Below are positions 57,607 to 64,000 of a stretch of 64,000 nt of DNA, piece by piece; the stretch's first letter is position 1; each line of letters opens with the position of its first letter. The notes under the pieces are model-generated. The model had not been told where the DNA came from and made no database searches. It saw only the letters and a list, made by a program, of their open reading frames with translations. The translations under genes and the position numbers were made by a program. The stretch is from Cristatella mucedo (Eukaryota; Bryozoa; Phylactolaemata; Cristatellidae). The stretch is from assembly GCA_009760855.2 (NCBI GenBank), contig WPIO01000097.1, positions 1,509,586 through 1,573,585 on the forward strand, read 5' to 3'.

Positions 57607-59170
57607 CTGTAATGTGTTGTAATGTATCTCTGTACGTGTTGGCTGAGCATGGCTGAGTCAGGTGGGCAGTTAAGATAATGTGTAGCATGAAAGTAGCAGC
57701 TCAGGATGGCTAGAAAGGATGTGCAACAGTCGGCAGCAGGAGTAGGTGTCGTTACATACAAGTTGTGGAAGTGAGCTCCATCGTCTTAGACATGCAGAGC
57801 AAAAGCTTCTGTCACAAACGGTCAACAGAACAACTAATTTATTATCCAAAGAGGAGCTGAGGGCACGATGAGGCTGAAACTAGTGAAGCAGTGCAGCTAG
57901 TATGAAGAAGCCAAGCCATGGCGGGCCGTGTGGCTCAGTAAAAGAACTTTACTCAGAATCCCGAAAGCCATCGAAGCTCATTAAGGCAAAGGAAACACAT
58001 GGTTGACCCACTGGCATTTGTTAACTAGCCTTGCAGTCCTATTCATCACCAGAGCAGTAGTCCAATGGCTTTTTTTGGGTAGCCCAGTCTAAATGGAATT
58101 GCAATAATTCAGCCTGGATAGAACAAAAGAGCTAGTTGAATTTTTTGCAAGCCACCATGATAGAAAATCCCTAATCTTAGACAGTGATCCGACGAAACAG
58201 CTAGCTGTGAAGACGGCCTTCTTGAAGAAACGTTCAAAATGTAGGTAGTTGTCAAACACGACACCAACATTCCGAGCAGATGGCGACAGTCGCACCATAG
58301 CATCATCTATTAGAATAGCTAAGTATTTCAGCCCAGCCACATGCTTGGGTGTCCTAAGAGTAGCAGCTCCATTTAATCATCACTAAGATTGAGGAAATTT
58401 GCCGACATCCAGGTCTGCAAAGCAAGCATTCAGCTTTATCGGTCGCTGAAACGGACTCCGACGGTTTATACGACAAATATAGCTGAGTATAGTTAGCATA
58501 AAAGTGATTGCCGATTCCATAGGCCCGACTCAATTTCCCCAGAAGTTCAGCATCAATCGAAAGCAACAAAAGACAGAGAACGAACCCTCGTGGAACTCTT
58601 CACAGATGACAGATCTAGTGGATGAGACTTTACTATCTCACAACAAGAATTGAACACGATCGGACAAGCACGACCGTCTGCCAAACCGATCTTTATTCTC
58701 AATCGTTAAGGGAGGATACAGTGAACTAGAGTGTCGAACGCAGCTGATAGTTCCAGAAGGGCCAGGGCAGTGACATTCCAGTAATAGTTCCAGATTCATC
58801 TGTTGCAGGGAGCAAAGCAATTCAGTGGACTAATTCTGACTGAAGTTTGTCAGAAAAATTCATTCTTTTTAATGTGTGCTACATGCTGCTTAGTGACAAC
58901 ATTTTTAAGAATCTTGGACAAAAAAGATGAAGGAAAACTGGACAGTGACAGTTTGCAAGGATGTCTGAATCAAATCTAGGCTTTTTAAGTGTTGGTTGAA
59001 CGATGACCGATTTGAAGGACTTGGATACAATCCCGTTATCTAGAGAAGCATCACCAATCAGAATTATAGCTGGATAAAGTTTGTTTGCCAGTTAAGATCC
59101 TAGAAAGGATGGCTTAGGGTCTTTAGGAGCCGAGCTCCTTTTACTCAACTCTATTGGGAGTGGCCGTGTT
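57607..59170 (-). repeat. LINE family B, long copy, minus strand
   Basis: 3' terminus near 57607-57640 on plus. Minus-strand segments include YGIGNHFYANYTQLYLSYKP (RT motif with D-D replaced by N-Y), DDAMVRLSPSARNVGVVFDN and LAKNSTSSFVLSRLNYCNSI. Upstream RT and pre-RT pieces reach about 59170. Many stops; inactive. It lies in intron 3. Confidence 0.83.
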
Positions 59171-59300
59171 AACACCTCGATCTAGCAGCAAACCATCAAA
59201 TGAAGATGGCTACCCAGTCCTGGATAGCAACCACAGGCTGTAGCCAGAGCAGCGGCCTTCTTCTTAGAGAGCAGTTGATACACGAGCACATGACTCTTAC

Positions 59301-59426
59301 ATGAATGACTTCTTGCAGCTTTGCATCTTTTCGACGACGCGCCTTCAGGGTATCGAGAGCGTAGGTGCGGTTCTTGCAAAACTCGGCACATGTCTCCTTC
59401 ATGACGTCACCAGCTTTCCCCTTGAA
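59301..59426 (-). CDS. ARHGEF11/12-like: RhoGEF exon 3: DH domain
   Basis: Forty-two codons in phase 0 at both ends. It encodes FKGKAGDVMKETCAEFCKNR followed by TYALDTLKARRRKDAKLQEV. This matches the family block F-C-x-x-Q/N-x-x-A-L-x-x-(I/L)-K-x-(R/K)-x-x-K-D. The acceptor is CGCATCTAG and the donor CAT|GTAAGA. Intron 2, which precedes it, is only 94 bases. Confidence 0.93.
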
Positions 59427-59520
59427 CTAGATGCGATGGACGGCACTCAAAGCAAGACCGCACCCAGGCAGCTGATCGGCGCCCGTGCACACACGAATGC
59501 AGACATAGAATGCCACTTAC

Positions 59521-59600
59521 TCGCTCAAGAAGTATGTCGGTGACGGTCTCCACCACTGCGCTCTCTTTTTGACGTTGGCGCATAGCGCGGCTCATCGATC
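59521..59600 (-). CDS. ARHGEF11/12-like: RhoGEF exon 2: DH domain
   Basis: It encodes SMSRAMRQRQKESAVVETVT then DILLER, the DH segment that in LARG and p115 reads as a charged helix followed by I-G-D-x-L-L. The acceptor is TTTGCCTAG and the donor GCGA|GTAAGT is near consensus. It starts with two bases (completing Arg from exon 1) and ends in phase 0, joining to FKGKAG of exon 3. The combined LLERFKGKAG parallels the conserved LLxxFxGxxG of the family. Confidence 0.9.
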
Positions 59601-59639
59601 CTAGGCAAATTAATTCAAAACGTTTCTTTGCAAAAACGA

Positions 59640-61369
59640 AACGGGGAAAGGTGCAGGAAGCGAAACTGCCCCAGTGTGAGGGCCGTGCATGCAGCACCAC
59701 ACAGACACCGAGACCCCGGCGCAAAGAACGGCGGAGCACGAATGGGAGGAACAGGACAGCAAAAGAAGAGCGGTAGTTCGTTTAGCCAAGCCCTGACTCT
59801 GGAGAGGCACGATACGAGGTCAGGCGTCACAGTCTCGAGCAGAGACAAAGCAGACGCGGAGCAATGCATTGCAATTGACTGTGCGACTAACCAGCAACTA
59901 ACCATACGACCACAAGCTATTCGGAAGGCAAGCCCTAAGCAATGGCCGTCTGCTCGGCAACTGCAACGGGCAGCAAGGCAGCATCCGGCAGCAAGCTATT
60001 CGACACGAGAGGGCCAGCGTTGCTGGCACACAGCAGCGGCCCCTCCGAGCCGACAGCGCAACTGACGTGCATCTCTGATGGAATAGCCAACATACGGGCG
60101 TCATTTGGCGTCTTTCCACGGCCAGGGTCCCGATATCCTTACAGGTACTGTCAAGCCATGCTCACAAAAGGTTACTCCACCTGCGGCCGAGGCAAAACCC
60201 GAAATGGCGCTAAATCTCTAATGTATCAGTGTAATTGCAGGGTCTGCAGATCTCCTCGTGCTTACAAAAGCATGGCGTCAATGGCTTGGCATATCCGAAA
60301 GGGGGAAGGTCACTGGTGCAGAATTTTGGAATGGCTCGGGCTGCAAAGCAGGCATGCCCCCTCCCTGCGGCACCATTAGCGCGCTGCTTCGACTAGGGTG
60401 ACTGACAAGGACATTTGTTATTCCCGAGTAAAAAGAAAAAAAGATACGACAGTGAACCGCTAGAGCACTTCGACTCTGGTCTGCCAGCATGCACACAAAG
60501 AGCTCGGCCGTCTTTGGGATTGCCAGCTCGCCTGTGCAGGACTGTGAAGAAAATCCAGTGACCACGAAAATGCAGAGGTTGAAGGAGCCAGCAAAACGTC
60601 TTCGAGGCTCACTTAGACGGAGAAATGTCGGGGGGGGGGGGGTGTGGCAAACTAAGGATCGTGTGGGGAGAAAAGATTCGTCCAGCCAGTCATGCAATAG
60701 CATCCACCCAACAAACTTACAGACGGTGAACCTCAGCATGCTCCCTAAGAGTGAGTGAGTAGATGCTAATGCAGTTTACAATCTTCTACACACACGAAAT
60801 CACGAACGACCGCGCACACCCCTTCCAGAGCAATCGCCCGCACAGGAGAAAAGCGCATTCACTACTATTGAGAATATGCTGCCACCAATGCATAACGAGA
60901 CTAAGAGTAACTAGGAGACCCAAGGAAACCAAATCTTACAGCTATTTAGACTCCTCATTTCGTCTTCTAGGCGCAAACAATCAAGTATATAAAACGTAGT
61001 CTTATAGAAAAGTGCCATTCCCGAAAGGAAACGCTCAAGTTTCTATGAAATGGCTAACGCAAATAAAGCTACAATTACTAAAGATCAGTGATAGGAATAG
61101 GATGGGAAACCACCAAGATGGTTTGTTAAAAATAATAAGGCTAAGGAAAAGTTTGTGTGCCGTGTTAAAATAATGACTTATTAATTTATTAAGCATTGAT
61201 AATTATTTATTAAAGTATTTATCTAAACATGGTGAACGAACATTTTCCTCAACCTTACATCACGGATAGCAAGTACAGAGCTTGATACCATTTTCAATTA
61301 AGTTTAATTAAATCCTGAAGAACAAATGCTCCTCAAATTGAATACACAAAAGCAGTAATCACTTATTTA
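59640..61369. other. Intron 1, unassigned part
   Basis: Moderate GC to about 60750 with open frames up to 153 codons on both strands and a G run near 60630. None is recognisable or splice-compatible with exons 1 and 2. The rest is AT-rich. Confidence 0.4.
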
Positions 61370-61737
61370 TAAACCTCAAATCCTTTGGAGACCGTGCCTT
61401 TAGTTCGTATACTCCCACAGCCTGGAACTCACTCCCAACTTCAGTCGCAACGTTTAAAAAGAATATTTAAAAAGCACCTATTTATCACAGCATTTAGTGG
61501 GTCCCTGTTATTCGTCCTTTATGTGCTTATGCGTGCTGACACTGTGCATGCTGACACTAACCACATGTGCATGCTTCTGCTGTGCATGTCACCTATAACC
61601 ATGGTATTTTTGTTGTTTATCGAGCATGCTACCACTAACCATTCGATCGTGTTTCCTTTGCAGCAAATGTAAGGCGCCTAGAAAAAGATTTGAGTTCTCT
61701 GAGGGTGCTTTATCAAAAATCATTATTATTATTATAG
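61370..61737 (+). repeat. LINE family A 3' end
   Basis: It begins in the last coding segment (NLKSFGDRAFSSYTPTAWNS-type reading) and runs through GCTGACACTAACCACATGTG and CCTATAACCATGGTATTTTT to the tail (GGCGCCTAGAAAAAGATTTG, ATTATTATTATT). Confidence 0.85.
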
Positions 61738-61778
61738 GGCCTAATGACCAAACACGTGGTTAAAAAAGATGGGCTAAA

Positions 61779-62114
61779 TTAACCTGTAAAGCTACTTGCA
61801 GCTAAATAAGGAACAATCTTATGAGAACAAAGCACGACCAAACAATTAAAAATCCTTGGGTTCCTCAATGCCAATTCAGATGGATAATAAGGTAAAACAT
61901 TAGCCACCAATTGTTTATGACTATAAAAGCCATAGTAACCAGATAAAAAAAACTTAATAGTGCCCTTCAATGGTAATGGTAAAAAATTCCTTAGGCATAT
62001 GTGATCCTCCATTAAATGCGTATGCAATGAGGTTCGAACTTTTTCCGACCTCCCGGTGGCACAATGACAATTAAAAAAAAAACAGTGCAACTGCTCTCTG
62101 GTGCATCCTATCAA
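61779..62114 (-). other. Open frame of 111 codons in intron 1, unrecognised
   Basis: An uninterrupted minus-strand frame directly downstream of exon 1, with no recognised motif. It carries HTHLMEDHICLRNFLPLP and ends in a stop at 61779. It could be part of an unrecognised mobile element or a chance frame. Reading straight through from exon 1 is not possible in phase. Confidence 0.2.
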
Positions 62115-62170
62115 ACGCAGACCCTAGGTCAAATTAAGAGACACAATTTTAAGCTCAAAGGCAAACTTAC

Positions 62171-62317
62171 TGTGAACGTTAATCACGTCATCAATGTTAC
62201 TGAATACGAGCTTCACCAAGTCGGCTGATATTGAAGGCTCAGCAGCCATTCGTGCATGGAACAGCTTGTCCAGTATTTTCAAGTTCCGCACATGAGAGCG
62301 TTCGGTGTAAAACAGCT
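62171..62317 (-). CDS. ARHGEF11/12-like: RhoGEF exon 1 (in window): start of DH domain
   Basis: This exon encodes the first DH helix. The motif is ELFYTERSHVRNLKIL, whose T/S-E-x-x-x-V-x-x-L pattern is the conserved CR1 block that contacts Rho switch regions. The next helices follow (LVKLVFSNIDDVINVH). The acceptor is TGTTACAG and the donor is CACA|GTAAGT. The exon starts with two bases of a split codon, so the preceding exon ends with one base; that exon is beyond the window. It ends with one base that pairs with exon 2 to give Arg. Confidence 0.92.
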
Positions 62318-62319
62318 CT

Positions 62320-62784
62320 GTAACATTACATGGCTAGTCTACGACAATGTGTCAGATGAGTAGACACGCAGAATGCACGATCCGAACGACTAGCTTAACA
62401 TCAAAGAATAAATGCAAACAAAGTGCACATCCACAATTATTTTGCCCACATCAAGCCACTCATCCTGAATCCACAACAACACTCGCAACGTGCTCAAAGT
62501 AGTAGTATACTTAAAGGCAAAGAAAGAAAACCACTACCTATCACCCAACGACTGCCTTGGGTATACAGGCACCGATTTCTCAAAACATCGCGCAAAAAAA
62601 AGCACAGGGTGCAGCCACTGCAAGTCATCACGCGCACACCAGTTCGGTGGGATAGGCAGAACTGATCATTCGTGAGATCACATGGAAATGGGGTCACACT
62701 CTGCCCAGCAATAGACAACAAAACCTTGCAAGCAAAAGTGCATCCATTGAGTCAGAATTGCTTCACGTGCATGCCGACCTTCTC
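62320..62784. other. Upstream intron of RhoGEF, unassigned part
   Basis: Sequence 5' of exon 1. No further exon with a fitting donor (ending with one base of a codon) is seen before the LINE at 62785. Confidence 0.45.
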
Positions 62785-64000
62785 AGGACTGCAGATTTCA
62801 GTCAAGTTTCTCTGCTTTTTTCTTGATCTTTCGGCAGCATTTGAAATTATTGATCAACAAGGCTTTCTCGAGCACCTCTCATCTCACGCGAGCATCAGTG
62901 GCACTGGGCTATAATCGTGTAGATCCTATCTCAGTGGCAGACTCGAGAGCATTGATGTAAACAGATAAAGATCATCCGAGGAACCACTTAAGTTCGGATA
63001 CCTGAGGGCTCTATACTTGGCCTGGTTCTTTTCACAATGTCTACTCTCCCTCTTGCCGATGCAACTGCCATGCACAATCTAGGCTTCCACTTCTATGCAG
63101 ATGACACACAGCTTTACCTAAGAAATTATCCATGCCAGCTCTCCAGCACATATATTGCTGACATCTGCACATGGATGGCAGCAAGTTTTCATAAATTGAA
63201 TGATGATACAAAACCAACTTATTAGATACGAGCAAACTAAGTTTGACTCACAAATCAGAAAGCTTAACAATCAAAATCGGCTCTGCCTGCAAATCTCATT
63301 GAATTGAATATGCATGAAATATGGATGTCCTGTTCCAAAGTGACCTATCACTAGACGACCACATCTGATCCACAGTTAAGTCTGCCTACTCCGAGCTACG
63401 TAGCATTGATCAAATTCGGACCTGCTTAGACAGAGGTCACTAAAACGTAATACGAAATTGGTCAACGCCTTTGTAACATTCTATCTCAACTTCTGTAGCT
63501 CACAGCTTACTAGCACCTAGACTTGTCTGCCATGACCATCGCAGTTGCCACATCACACCACTTCTTGCCAAACTGCACTGGCTCCCAATCAAAGAGTACC
63601 TCGCTTCAAGGTTTGGTCACTCACTTTCAAGCCTTTTCATTCTCTGGCTAAAACCTACTTATCACAGCTACTCTCAAACCATCGTACCACTTTTTTCTGA
63701 CTCAAATCGCTTAACTGTTCCTCTATCTAACCTCAAATCCTTTGGAGACCATGCTTTAAGTTTGTAAGCTCCCAAAGCCTGGATGGAACTCATTCCCAAC
63801 TTGCATCACGACATCTGACTGAGATCACATTTAAAAAGAAATTAAAAACGCTTCTATTTGTCACAGCATTTAGTGGGTCCCTGTGATTCGCCATGTGCTT
63901 ATACGTGCTGACACTATGACACTGATGACACTGACACTTATGCATGCTGCCACTAACCATACTTGCATGCTGACCCTGTGCATGTCACCCTAACTATCTT
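62785..64000 (+). repeat. LINE family A copy running off the right edge
   Basis: RT motifs in shifting frames: CFFLDLSAAFEIIDQQGFLE, GLVLFTMSTLPLADA and NLGFHFYADDTQLYL. Then ADICTWMAASFHKLNDDT, SDLSLDDH-type and C-terminal segments, and the 3' untranslated block (CATGCTGACCCTGTGCATG) at the edge. Frames are broken. Confidence 0.83.

Larger units (their letters stand above)
26835..62317 (-). other. ARHGEF11/12-like: RhoGEF gene span, 13 exons, 5' end outside window
   Basis: Thirteen minus-strand exons, each bounded by AG and GT, join without breaking phase into 884 codons and a stop. The product is the C-terminal part of a Dbl-family exchange factor that would activate a Rho GTPase at the membrane. 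The DH-PH sequence is closest to PDZ-RhoGEF/LARG and fly RhoGEF2. Family members carry PDZ and RGS-like domains upstream; those would lie right of the window. Introns range from 94 bases (intron 2) and 118 (intron 12) to about 10.2 kb (intron 7). Long introns are filled with LINEs, SINEs and DNA-transposon relics. Confidence 0.88.

Overview
The window is nuclear DNA of an animal, most likely an invertebrate. One host gene has GT-AG introns, and it is embedded in a dense mixture of non-LTR retrotransposons, tRNA-headed SINEs, DNA-transposon relics and microsatellites. Nothing looks bacterial, viral or organellar. The phylum cannot be fixed from sequence alone.

The host gene fills the right-hand 36 kb (about 62.3 kb down to 26.8 kb, minus strand). 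I assembled 13 exons by hand. Every exon-exon junction keeps reading phase, giving an 884-residue C-terminal part of a Rho guanine-nucleotide exchange factor. Exons 1-5 encode the DH domain and exons 5-8 the PH domain. Exon 8 also carries an Ala/Gly-rich stretch, exons 10-12 are probably coiled coil, and exon 13 is a Ser/Gly-rich tail ending in DSEV. The closest recognised relatives are PDZ-RhoGEF/LARG (ARHGEF11/12; RhoGEF2 in flies). The N-terminal part of the protein lies beyond the right edge.

The left 26 kb holds no gene I can support. It contains a decayed Ty3/gypsy pol fragment at the left edge, copies of two LINE families and two SINE families, and a GC-rich island with no recognisable product (20.56-21.58 kb).

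LINE family A ends in (ATT)n and LINE family B ends in ACATT repeats; both look like the CR1/L2/Jockey group. SINE family S1 carries a near copy of the LINE A 3' tail, which suggests that LINE A mobilises it. SINE family S2 has a different tail. Insertions of SINEs into LINEs give a relative chronology.

The most noteworthy items are: a SPIN-type hAT element (34939-35125) with terminal repeats and target duplication; a pair of nearly identical inverted LINE B copies flanking exons 9-11; a phase-compatible candidate extra exon in the PH-domain intron; a pogo-like transposase tail relic; and a second hAT MITE nested in a LINE fragment.
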